This document shows positions 43,784 to 52,192 of a stretch of DNA of 64,000 nt, piece by piece. Position 1 is the stretch's first letter; each line of letters opens with the position of its first letter. The position numbers were made by a program, and so were the translations under genes. Source of the stretch: Marinitoga hydrogenitolerans DSM 16785 (lineage in GTDB: Bacteria > Thermotogota > Thermotogae > Petrotogales > Petrotogaceae); the NCBI RefSeq assembly GCF_900129175.1, contig NZ_FQUI01000003.1:39217-103216 (forward strand), written 5' to 3'. A model generated the notes under the pieces. The model saw only the letters and a program-made list of their open reading frames with translations. It was not told where the DNA came from and did not search any database.

Positions 43784-45007
43784 ATGAGTAAATATAAATT
43801 AAAATGTATTACTTGTGAGAAAATTTATGAACCAGATGAAGTTGAGTATACGTGTCCTGCTTGTGGAAATCGAATGGGAACATTGGAAGTTATATATGAT
43901 TATGAAGATATAAAGATAAATAGGGAAGAATTTTCAAAATATGAAAGTATATGGCAATTTGAGAAAATTTTACCAATTGAAAAAGATAGCTATAGAACGC
44001 TTTTACATGTTGGGGGTACTCCGTTATATGATGTTCCTAAATTATCAGAAGAATTAGGATTAAAACAATTAATTATAAAATATGATGGTACTAATCCTAC
44101 AGCCTCATATAAAGATAGGGCTTCTGCTATTGCTATTACAAAAGCATATGAAAAGGGTTATGATACTATATATTGTGCATCAACAGGCAATGCTGCTAGT
44201 TCTTTAGCAGGATTAACAGCACCCACAAAATTAAAAACATTTATATTCCTTCCAGCTTCAGCACCAATTGCTAAAATTTCTCAGTTATTTATATATGGTG
44301 CAAATGTAATACCTATAGATGGTAGTTATGATGAGGCTTTTGATATTTCTATGCAAATAGGAGAAGAAAAAGGATGGTATTGCAGAAATTCAGCAATAAA
44401 TCCATATTTATTAGAAGGTAAAAAAACAGGAGCTTTAGAGATAGCTGTTCAAAATAGTTGGAATATTCCTGATTATGTTTTAGTTAGTGTTGGCGATGGA
44501 ACTGTAATTAGTTCATTTTATAAAGGATTTTACGATTTTTACAAGTTGGGATTAATTGATAAAATTCCTAAAATAATAGGTGTTCAGGCAGAAGGGGCAG
44601 CAGCAATAAAAAGAGTATATGATAAAGGAGAACCATTTTTACCAGATGATATAGAAACACATACTATAGCTGATAGTATAAGTGTTGGTAAACCAAGAGA
44701 TATAATAAAAGCATGTAAATATGTAAAAGCAAGTGGTGGATATTTTATAAGTGTGTCAGATAAAGAAATATTAAATGCAATATACGAATTATCTTTAAAA
44801 ACTGGAATATTTGGAGAACCTGCAGGTGCAGCAGCCTATGCAGGGTTAAAGAAAATATCAGGAAAATTAAAAGGATATAAAGTTGCTATTGTAATTACAG
44901 GCAATGGATTAAAAGATGTAAAAGCTATAGAAAATTTTGTAAAGTTAAAAAAAGTAAAACCAGAAATAAATGCAGTTAGAGAGGTGATTGAAGAATATGA
45001 GAATTAA
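43784..45007 (+). CDS. Threonine-synthase-like PLP enzyme with zinc ribbon
   Basis: 407 residues. N-terminal zinc ribbon (CITC ... CPAC, residues 8-28). Fold-type II PLP core follows, with the lysine in TASYKDRAS near 108, the substrate loop ASTGNAASS near 130 and a Gly loop SVGDGTVISS near 238. Closest to threonine synthase, which makes threonine from phosphohomoserine. But no threonine-pathway gene adjoins it, and it is translationally joined to molybdenum-hydroxylase subunits. A lyase or ammonia-lyase role in heterocycle catabolism is a real alternative. ggggaggt precedes the ATG. Confidence 0.82.
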   Translation: MSKYKLKCITCEKIYEPDEVEYTCPACGNRMGTLEVIYDYEDIKINREEFSKYESIWQFEKILPIEKDSYRTLLHVGGTPLYDVPKLSEELGLKQLIIKYDGTNPTASYKDRASAIAITKAYEKGYDTIYCASTGNAASSLAGLTAPTKLKTFIFLPASAPIAKISQLFIYGANVIPIDGSYDEAFDISMQIGEEKGWYCRNSAINPYLLEGKKTGALEIAVQNSWNIPDYVLVSVGDGTVISSFYKGFYDFYKLGLIDKIPKIIGVQAEGAAAIKRVYDKGEPFLPDDIETHTIADSISVGKPRDIIKACKYVKASGGYFISVSDKEILNAIYELSLKTGIFGEPAGAAAYAGLKKISGKLKGYKVAIVITGNGLKDVKAIENFVKLKKVKPEINAVREVIEEYEN

Positions 45008-45464
45008 ATTTAAGTTAAATGGTAAAGATATAGAATATGATGTTTTAGAACATAAAAGAGCATTAGATTTTTTAAGAGATGATATGCGAATGACCTCTGT
45101 AAAAGAAGGATGTGGAGAAGGTGAATGCGGAGCATGCACAATAATATTAAATGGTAAAAATGTTAATTCATGTATGGTTTTGGCTGTTGAATTGGATGGA
45201 CAGGAAGTGTGGACATTGGAAGGATTAAATAAAATTGGCGATACTGTAATACAAGACTCATATATAGAAAAAGGTGCAATTCAATGCGGATTCTGTACGC
45301 CTGGTTTTATTATGTCAACAAAGGTTCTTTTGGATAATAATCCTGATCCAACTGAAGAAGATATTAAAGATGGTTTGGAAGGGAATTTATGTAGGTGTAC
45401 AGGATATACGAAAATTATAGAAGCAGTAAAATTAGCGGCAAAGAAACGAGGTGAAACAAAGTGA
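44997..45464 (+). CDS. Molybdenum hydroxylase [2Fe-2S] subunit, set 1
   Basis: 155 residues. Plant-type [2Fe-2S] ligands in CGEGECGACTIIL, plus the distal Cys near VNSC; the all-helical second cluster domain has CGFCTPGF and LCRCTGY. ATG 44997 overlaps the stop of the PLP gene, with gaggtg about 10 bases upstream. It pairs with the FAD subunit that follows, but their own large subunit is absent here. The orphan large subunit at 8394 is the likely partner. Confidence 0.93.
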   Translation: MRIKFKLNGKDIEYDVLEHKRALDFLRDDMRMTSVKEGCGEGECGACTIILNGKNVNSCMVLAVELDGQEVWTLEGLNKIGDTVIQDSYIEKGAIQCGFCTPGFIMSTKVLLDNNPDPTEEDIKDGLEGNLCRCTGYTKIIEAVKLAAKKRGETK

Positions 45465-46282
45465 AATACTTTAAACCGAAATCTATTGAAGAGATTTCCA
45501 ATTTAAAATCAAAATTTGAAAGTGTAAAGTTGTTATCTGGCGGAACAGACCTAATGGTAAAAATGAGAGCAGGAGTTTTAAATCCTCAAATTATTATAGA
45601 TACAAAAGGATTAGAAAAAGAGAAAATAGAATTTGTAAAAGAAAAAGTAAAAATACCTATTAATACAACATATGATGATTTATTAAATAACAAAGAATTT
45701 CAAGAAAAATACCAAATGATTGTAGATATTATAAAACAAATAGGATCTCCACAAATTAGAAATAGAGCAACTCCAATTGGAAATGTAGCAAATGCATCAC
45801 CTGCAGGAGATTTTTTACTTGCAACATATTTATTTAGAGGATATGCGGAAATAAAACCTTCAAATAAAAAAATAAAAATATCCCATTTAATTCATGGACC
45901 GGGTAAATTGAGTTTGAAACCAGAAGAATTTATTTATGCAATAGAACTTAGAGAGAGAAAAGGATACAGATATTATTATGAAAAAGTTGGTAAGAGAAAT
46001 GCAATGAATATATCTATAATCAGTATAGGGATGTTATTAAAAGTTAAAGATAATATAATTGAAGATATAAAGGTAGCATATGGTTCAGTGGGACCTACAG
46101 TAATGAGATTTAAAGATTTAGAAAAAGAGATGATTGGAAAAGAATTTTCAGAAAAAGTATTTGAGGAATTTTCGGATAAATATATGGAAAGAATAAATCC
46201 TATAACAGATGTTAGAGCTAGTGCAGAATATAGAAAAAAAATGGTGAAAAATTTATTTATAAAAGCTTTTTACAATATATAA
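45461..46282 (+). CDS. Molybdenum hydroxylase FAD-binding subunit, set 1
   Basis: 273 residues. FAD motifs LLSGGTDLMVKMRAG near residue 25 and RNRATPIGNVANASPAGD near 103, then the CO-dehydrogenase flavoprotein C-terminal domain (VAYGSVGPTVMRF). It passes electrons from the iron-sulfur subunit to NAD or another acceptor. GTG start forming a GTGA overlap with the [2Fe-2S] gene. Followed by a 26-base gap before the set-2 FAD gene. Confidence 0.92.
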   Translation: MKYFKPKSIEEISNLKSKFESVKLLSGGTDLMVKMRAGVLNPQIIIDTKGLEKEKIEFVKEKVKIPINTTYDDLLNNKEFQEKYQMIVDIIKQIGSPQIRNRATPIGNVANASPAGDFLLATYLFRGYAEIKPSNKKIKISHLIHGPGKLSLKPEEFIYAIELRERKGYRYYYEKVGKRNAMNISIISIGMLLKVKDNIIEDIKVAYGSVGPTVMRFKDLEKEMIGKEFSEKVFEEFSDKYMERINPITDVRASAEYRKKMVKNLFIKAFYNI

Positions 46283-46308
46283 ATTAAAAAACAGGAAGGG
46301 TGATAGCG

Positions 46309-47091
46309 GTGATTGAAATTAAAGAATATTTTAGGCCGAAAAGTGTTGAAGAAGCATATGATAAGCTTATCAGTACTGAAGGTGCTGAAATAATAGGTAG
46401 TGGAGCATTTATCAGACTTTCATCAAGAAAGATCAATTTAGCAATAGATCTTCAAGATGCAGGTATTAACTATGTAAAAAAAGAAGGAAATGAAATAAAA
46501 ATAGGAGGAGCAACACCATTAGGTGATGTCGAGAGAAATGAGATTATAAAAAAAGCATTTGATGGGAAATTATTAGAAGTATTTCAGTTAATATGGTCTG
46601 TTCAATTAAGAAATACAGCAACTATTGGTGGTACTATATTTCCGAAATTAGGTTTTTCTGATTTAATAACAGTATTATTAGCACTAAATACAGATGTAGT
46701 CTTATATGAAAATGGTAGAATGCCTTTAGAAGTATTTTTAGAAGAAAAAATAAGAAAAGATGTCTTAACTGAAATTATAATAAAAGATGAAGATAGAAAA
46801 TTATCATTCCAAAACATGAGGAATTCGTTTTACGATTTTTCAATGCTAAATGCTGCAGTTTCATATGATAAAAAAGATGATTTTAGAATAGCAATAGGTG
46901 CAAGACCGGGTGTTGCGAAATTAGCAAAAAAAGCAATGAATTATTTAAAGGAAAATAAAAATATAGAAGAAGCATCAAAGATAGCAGCAGAGGAATTCGA
47001 ATATGGTTCAAATATAAAATGTTCAAAAGAATATAGAGAAGCGATTGCACCAATATTAGTTAAAAGAGGTTTAGAGGAGGTTTTAAAATGA
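46309..47091 (+). CDS. Molybdenum hydroxylase FAD-binding subunit, set 2
   Basis: 260 residues. FAD segments EIIGSGAFIRLSSRKI near residue 25 and LRNTATIGGTIFPKLGFSD near 96, and a C-terminal flavoprotein domain (FRIAIGARPGVAKL). The usual Gly-Gly-Thr of the first motif reads GSGAFIR, a divergence from set 1. GTG 46309 was chosen over GTG 46300 because ggaaggg is then 8 bases away. Overlaps the set-2 [2Fe-2S] gene by ATGA. Confidence 0.9.
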   Translation: MIEIKEYFRPKSVEEAYDKLISTEGAEIIGSGAFIRLSSRKINLAIDLQDAGINYVKKEGNEIKIGGATPLGDVERNEIIKKAFDGKLLEVFQLIWSVQLRNTATIGGTIFPKLGFSDLITVLLALNTDVVLYENGRMPLEVFLEEKIRKDVLTEIIIKDEDRKLSFQNMRNSFYDFSMLNAAVSYDKKDDFRIAIGARPGVAKLAKKAMNYLKENKNIEEASKIAAEEFEYGSNIKCSKEYREAIAPILVKRGLEEVLK

Positions 47092-47546
47092 AAATAAAAT
47101 TAACTATAAATAATGAAAAAAAAGAGGTTGAAATAACGGCTTCTGAATTTTTATTAGATGTATTAAGAAGATTAGATTATATGAGTGTGAAAAAAGGTTG
47201 TGATACAGGAACATGTGGTGTATGTACAGTGTTAATGGATGGTAAGCCTGTATTATCTTGTTCAGTCTTAGCTGCTTCAGCAGATGGCCACGAGATTACA
47301 ACTGTAGAAGGATTAAAAGATGATCCTGAATTTAAAGCAATATCTGAGGCTTTATTGAATGAAGGTGCAGATCAATGTGGTTTTTGTAGTCCGGGTTTGA
47401 TTTTAAATGTGTATTCTATGAAAAAAGAATTAAAAGATCCAACAGAAGAGGATATGAAGAAGTATTTAGTTGGAAATCTTTGTCGATGTACAGGATATGC
47501 TCCTCAAATGAGAGCAATAAAAAAATATTTTGAGGTGAAAGCATGA
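47088..47546 (+). CDS. Molybdenum hydroxylase [2Fe-2S] subunit, set 2
   Basis: 152 residues with CDTGTCGVCTVLMDG, the distal VLSC, CGFCSPGLIL and LCRCTGYAP: both [2Fe-2S] clusters are complete. ATGA overlap on each side ties FAD, [2Fe-2S] and molybdenum subunits into one translated set (order FAD-FeS-Mo). Confidence 0.94.
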   Translation: MKIKLTINNEKKEVEITASEFLLDVLRRLDYMSVKKGCDTGTCGVCTVLMDGKPVLSCSVLAASADGHEITTVEGLKDDPEFKAISEALLNEGADQCGFCSPGLILNVYSMKKELKDPTEEDMKKYLVGNLCRCTGYAPQMRAIKKYFEVKA

Positions 47547-49852
47547 AAGAAGTAAAAAGTTCAATAAAAAAAGTAGATGGTTATGGATTAGTTAGTGGGC
47601 AACCTGTTTATGCTGATGATTTAGCTCCGAAAAACGCTTTAATAGTAAAAATATTAAGGAGTCCTTATGCATTTGCAAAAATAAAAAATATAGATACTAC
47701 AGAAGCAGAGAAATTGGAAGGTGTTGAATGTATTTTAACTCATAAAGATGTACCAAAAAACAGATTTACAAGGGCAGGGCAAGGTTATCCAGAGCCATCA
47801 CCATATGATAAATATATATTAGATGAATATGTAAGATATATTGGTGATGAAGTTGCTGTTGTTGCAGCAAGAGATGAAATTACAGCTGAAAAAGCATTAA
47901 AACTTCTAAAAGTTGATTATGAAGTTTTAGAGCCAGTATTAGATTTTGAAAAGAGTAAAGGTTCAAAGACTATCATTCATCCGGAAAAAGATTATAAAAG
48001 TGAAAGTTTTGTAAGTTCCGATCCAAAAAATAATATTGCAGCAACATATGAGATGAGTATAGGTGATATTGAAAAAGAAATAGAGAATTCAGATGTTGTA
48101 GTTAAAGAAAGATTTTATACACAGGCTCAAGCTCATGTTATGATGGAACCGCACACAGCCTATTCTTACATGGATATGTTAGGTAGATTGGTAGTTGTAA
48201 GTTCAACACAAGTTCCTTTTCACGTAAGAAGGATATTATCTAATGCATTAGGAATGCCAATAAAAAATATTAGAGTGATAAAACCACGTGTAGGTGGAGG
48301 TTTTGGTGGCAAACAAGGAATTCATGGTGAACCGTATGTTGCATTGGTAACATTAAAAACCGGCAAACCTGCAAAGGTTTATTATACAAGAAAAGAGGTA
48401 TTTGAAGCAACTTATACAAGACATACGATGAGATTTGATGTAACAATAGGTGCTGACAAAAATGGCAAAATAAAAGTTATAGATGTTAGAGGATTGTCAG
48501 ATACAGGTGCATATGGGGAACACGCATTAACTACGTTTATGGTTGCAGGCTCTAAAGTATTACCAATGTATAATAAAGTAAAAGCAGTTAGATTTGGTGG
48601 TGATGTAGTATATACTAATCATCCTTCAGCAGGAGCATATAGAGGATATGGAGCAATACAGGCTAATTTCGCTATAGAATCAGCTATGGATATATTAGCT
48701 GACAAATTAGGTATCGATCCGGTTAAATTAAGAGAAATTAATATGATAAAGGAAAATGAAACATCTCCTATTTTCAAAATCATGGGAGAAGGTAAAGAAG
48801 GAGTTGATATGGTTGTAAGAAGCTGTAAATTAGATGAATGTGTAACAAAGGGAGTTCAGAAAATAAATTGGGAAAAGAAATTTAAAGATAAAAAAGAAGG
48901 TAAGAAAGTTAAAGGTGTTGGAATGGCTATTGCTATGCAAGGATCAGGTATTCCAAAAATAGATATGGCATCAGCAACATTGAAACTAAATGATGATGGT
49001 TCCTTTAATTTGTTAATTGGTGCAACGGATATAGGTACTGGTAGTGATACAATATTATCTCAAATAGCTGCAGATATATTAAATGTTCCAACTGAGGATG
49101 TAATTCCATATTCTTCAGATACAGATATAACTCCATTTGATACAGGAGCATATGCATCTAGTACCACTTATGTTACTGGAAATGCAGTTATTGAAGCTGC
49201 GAAGAAAATGAGAGAAGAGATAATAAAAGCAGGTGCCGAGTATTTTGAAGTTTCTGAAGATAAAGTAGAATTTGATGGAAAAGAAATAAAAACAGAAGAT
49301 AGAAAAATTTCATTGAAAAAATTAGCTGAAATTTTATATTATAATGAAAATCAAAAGCAGTTAAGTGTAACAGGATCATACGTAGGTGAAGAATCCCCAC
49401 CACCATTTATGGCTGGTTTTGCAGAAGTTGAAGTGGATACAGAAACAGGGAAAGTTGACTTGTTGAATTATGTTGCAGTAGTAGATTGTGGTACACCTAT
49501 TAATCCTAATTTGGCTAAAGTACAGGTTGAAGGTGGTCTTGCTCAAGGTATTGGAATGGCAATGTATGAAGAAGTTAAATATGATAAAAATGGAAGGCTA
49601 TTGACAAATAATTTATTAAATTACAAGGTCCCATCACGTGTAGATATAAAAAATCTTGATGTTGAATTAGTTGAAAGTTATGAGCCAACAGGACCATTTG
49701 GAGCAAAAAGTGTGGGTGAAATAGGAATAGATACACCACCAGCAGCTATAGCAAACGCGGTATACAACGCAGTTGGTGTAAGAATAAAAGAACTTCCAAT
49801 AACTCCAGAAAAAGTTTTAATGGCATTAAGAAACAAAAAAAATAAAATATAA
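47543..49852 (+). CDS. Xanthine dehydrogenase-family molybdopterin large subunit, set 2
   Basis: 769 residues. Motifs GGGFGGKQG, SAGAYRGYGAIQ, GATDIGTGSD and GAKSVGEIG with the catalytic Glu near residue 726. Where the 8394 protein has EIGQG, this one has DIGTG, a difference at the cofactor or substrate pocket, so the two probably act on different substrates. Complete three-subunit enzyme with the two genes before it. Xanthine or hypoxanthine dehydrogenase is likely, but nicotinate or other N-heterocycles cannot be excluded. Ends at a palindromic terminator. Confidence 0.92.
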   Translation: MKEVKSSIKKVDGYGLVSGQPVYADDLAPKNALIVKILRSPYAFAKIKNIDTTEAEKLEGVECILTHKDVPKNRFTRAGQGYPEPSPYDKYILDEYVRYIGDEVAVVAARDEITAEKALKLLKVDYEVLEPVLDFEKSKGSKTIIHPEKDYKSESFVSSDPKNNIAATYEMSIGDIEKEIENSDVVVKERFYTQAQAHVMMEPHTAYSYMDMLGRLVVVSSTQVPFHVRRILSNALGMPIKNIRVIKPRVGGGFGGKQGIHGEPYVALVTLKTGKPAKVYYTRKEVFEATYTRHTMRFDVTIGADKNGKIKVIDVRGLSDTGAYGEHALTTFMVAGSKVLPMYNKVKAVRFGGDVVYTNHPSAGAYRGYGAIQANFAIESAMDILADKLGIDPVKLREINMIKENETSPIFKIMGEGKEGVDMVVRSCKLDECVTKGVQKINWEKKFKDKKEGKKVKGVGMAIAMQGSGIPKIDMASATLKLNDDGSFNLLIGATDIGTGSDTILSQIAADILNVPTEDVIPYSSDTDITPFDTGAYASSTTYVTGNAVIEAAKKMREEIIKAGAEYFEVSEDKVEFDGKEIKTEDRKISLKKLAEILYYNENQKQLSVTGSYVGEESPPPFMAGFAEVEVDTETGKVDLLNYVAVVDCGTPINPNLAKVQVEGGLAQGIGMAMYEEVKYDKNGRLLTNNLLNYKVPSRVDIKNLDVELVESYEPTGPFGAKSVGEIGIDTPPAAIANAVYNAVGVRIKELPITPEKVLMALRNKKNKI

Positions 49853-49946
49853 AAAATCATATTTTTGTAACGTTAAATTAATATATCTAAGATATAATAA
49901 TTTTGAAATCCCCATCCCCCGATTCCATATAGATATATGGTATCAT

Positions 49947-49980
49947 AAAAGCCCTGGCTAGCCAGGGCTTTTATTTTTTA
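49947..49980. terminator. Terminator between the molybdenum hydroxylase operon and convergent genes
   Basis: Perfect palindromic stem aaaagccctggct / agccagggctttt followed by a T-rich run on the + strand; also reads on the minus strand, where the T run is weaker. Confidence 0.85.
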
Positions 49981-50045
49981 TTTAATGCATATTTTAGAAA
50001 TTATGTGATTTTTGTTTTAAAGTAATCTTGTAAAAAATTAAGTTT

Positions 50046-50483
50046 TTATATTTCAATATCATTTCTATTTTCTTCAGTTATTTCTATAATAGGTAATGTA
50101 TTCAAGAAGTCATATCTATTATGAAAAAACAGCCTAACAATACCTATAAAATTTTTAGATTCTTCGATAATTCTTTTTATTTCTTCTAAAAAAGGAGGAT
50201 ATTTTTCTTCTAAAAATCCAATTTCATCAATAACGAAAAAATCTGGAAATCTTATATTTTTTAGCTCTGTAGTTATATTTTTAAAACCATCTTCTTGAAT
50301 TTCCATTCCAAAAGAGGATTTTTTGCCAATTATAAATTTTTTATTAGAATATAAAAACCAAGCATAAACATTTTCACCCTTTTTTTGAGTGAAAATGCCA
50401 GTTCTTATATTATATTTTTTTATTGCTCTATTTAAAACAGTTGTTTTTCCTACTCCCATTTTACCAGTTAATAATAATTTCAT
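50046..50483 (-). CDS. THEP1-like P-loop NTPase
   Basis: 145 residues. Walker A GKMGVGKTTVL at the N terminus and Walker B FFVIDEIGFLE near residue 88 match the NTPase_1/THEP1 nucleoside-triphosphatase family, though it is somewhat shorter than the ~170-180 usual. No transmembrane or regulatory domain. It starts 12 bases after uppP on the same strand. Physiological role unknown. Confidence 0.8.
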   Translation of the reverse strand: MKLLLTGKMGVGKTTVLNRAIKKYNIRTGIFTQKKGENVYAWFLYSNKKFIIGKKSSFGMEIQEDGFKNITTELKNIRFPDFFVIDEIGFLEEKYPPFLEEIKRIIEESKNFIGIVRLFFHNRYDFLNTLPIIEITEENRNDIEI

Positions 50484-50494
50484 AATATCACCAA

Positions 50495-51238
50495 TTATAC
50501 AATAAAACTCAATATTGCTGCAATTATAGTATAATATCCAAAATATTTGAGTTTTCCGTTAATAACAGTTTTTTTCAAAATATAAAGCCCTAAAACGCCA
50601 AATATAAAGGTTGCAATTCCAGAATAAATTACAGAGGATGTAAATGTAACCTTATGGATTTCTAATAAACCCGCACCAAAAGTTACAGGAAGACTCATTA
50701 AGAATGAATATTTTAAAGCTGCTCCTTTTTTTGTATTTAAGAGTAATGCACCAAATAATGTAAAACCGCTTCTTGAAATACCGGGGAAAATCGCAGCAGC
50801 TTGAAATAAACCTATAATTAATGCATCTATGTAAGAAATGTCTAACAATTCTTTTTTTCCGTTAAATCTATCAGATAAAATCATTGCAATAGATGTAAAC
50901 AAGAAAAATATTCCGACTAATTTTAATGAAGAAAATGCGTTATTTATTTGATCTTCAAATAAAATTCCAATAAAAGCTGCTGGAATGGAAGAAATGATAA
51001 TTTTTATTGAAAGACTCCAGGCATCTTTTCTTCCTGTAAATATTCCTTTTAAAATAAACCATACTTCTTTATATACAAATAACAATACAGCAAAAAATGT
51101 CATCAAATGTAAAAAAGCAAAAAATGAAACATTAGGATCAAAATTTATTAATCTTGAAAATAAAGCTAAATGCCCCGAACTTGAAACTGGTAAAAACTCT
51201 GTTAATCCTTGAATAACACCCAATAAAATTTCCTGCAT
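50495..51238 (-). CDS. uppP: Undecaprenyl-diphosphatase UppP (BacA)
   Basis: 247 residues, polytopic membrane protein. Dephosphorylates undecaprenyl diphosphate so that the carrier lipid can be reused in wall synthesis. Active-site motifs QGLTEFLPVSSSGHL near the N terminus and PGISRSGFT near 160. The ATG at 51238 is preferred among three adjacent starts because gagg is 7 bases before it. Sits directly after a DUF368 gene, a transporter of the same lipid pathway. Confidence 0.95.
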   Translation of the reverse strand: MQEILLGVIQGLTEFLPVSSSGHLALFSRLINFDPNVSFFAFLHLMTFFAVLLFVYKEVWFILKGIFTGRKDAWSLSIKIIISSIPAAFIGILFEDQINNAFSSLKLVGIFFLFTSIAMILSDRFNGKKELLDISYIDALIIGLFQAAAIFPGISRSGFTLFGALLLNTKKGAALKYSFLMSLPVTFGAGLLEIHKVTFTSSVIYSGIATFIFGVLGLYILKKTVINGKLKYFGYYTIIAAILSFIV

Positions 51239-51257
51239 CATCACACCTCTTTCTAAT

Positions 51258-52034
51258 TTATTCTTTTAATATTTTTTCTAAATAATGAGATAAGAAAATT
51301 CCTATTATAAAAAATATATAGGTTAACCATTTAGAAGTAATTGGGAAAATAGTAACCATTCCAGCAAGTGTTAATCCTATTAAAAATGACATAACATGCT
51401 CACGAAATTTTTCCATTAATCCTTCTAATAATTTTATAATAAAAATTAAACCCAGAAAAATGCCAATAGCAACAGGAATTAGAATATTAAAATTCATATT
51501 AGATACAGCATTTATAACTGGTTTATAAAGTCCCATAATTAGGAGCATGGATGATCCACTTACACCTGGTAAAACCATAACTGATACAGCAACAACTCCT
51601 CCAAACATTAAATACCAGAAATTGATATTACCTGTTGTAGATTCAATAGATTTTGCAAAATTTAAAAGTAGGAAAGCTATAAAAAAAGTTATGGTTATTA
51701 TAGATAGATTTGATTTTTTTTTGAAATCTATTTGATTTAATAAATAAATTAAACCTCCTATAATTAAACCAGCAAAAATTCCATAAGAATATTCTGGATA
51801 TTTATTAAATAGATAAGATAAAACTTTAGATAATAATATTATAGACATTCCCATTCCAATAATTAAAAAAGTAATAATTTTCAGAGATTCTTTAGTCCAT
51901 TTAAGAGATACAATATCTGATGCTGCTTTTAAAATAATTTCGTATCTGCCAGAAATAGCAGCAATAGTTCCACCGCTAATTCCAGGCAATAGTTCCGCAA
52001 TTCCCATTATTATACCAAGAATAAAATCTTTCAA
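51258..52034 (-). CDS. DUF368 (PopT-type) undecaprenyl-phosphate transporter
   Basis: 258 residues with about eight membrane helices. Two pseudo-symmetric signatures, ELLPGISGGTIA near residue 15 and VLPGVSGSSML near 155, define DUF368. Members (PopT) were recently shown to recycle undecaprenyl phosphate across the membrane. Start is TTG 52034 with ggaggtg 6 bases before it. Neighbouring uppP makes the phosphate form of the lipid, so the two fit one pathway. Confidence 0.88.
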   Translation of the reverse strand: MKDFILGIIMGIAELLPGISGGTIAAISGRYEIILKAASDIVSLKWTKESLKIITFLIIGMGMSIILLSKVLSYLFNKYPEYSYGIFAGLIIGGLIYLLNQIDFKKKSNLSIITITFFIAFLLLNFAKSIESTTGNINFWYLMFGGVVAVSVMVLPGVSGSSMLLIMGLYKPVINAVSNMNFNILIPVAIGIFLGLIFIIKLLEGLMEKFREHVMSFLIGLTLAGMVTIFPITSKWLTYIFFIIGIFLSHYLEKILKE

Positions 52035-52192
52035 ATAACACACCTCCAAACTAAATATCGAATAAAATTTATAGCTTTAACAATTATACCAGAAACATTT
52101 TAAAAATTTAAGATAAAAATTAGAAGAGTTTTTTCTTAAAATTTTGTGATATAATGTTATGTTAAAAATAAAAAATTTTGGGAGGGATAGAA

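Noticed and set aside
49929..49944. Inverted repeat ccatata-ga-tatatgg before the terminator at 49947
   Set aside because: Only seven AT-rich pairs and no associated gene start; probably chance.
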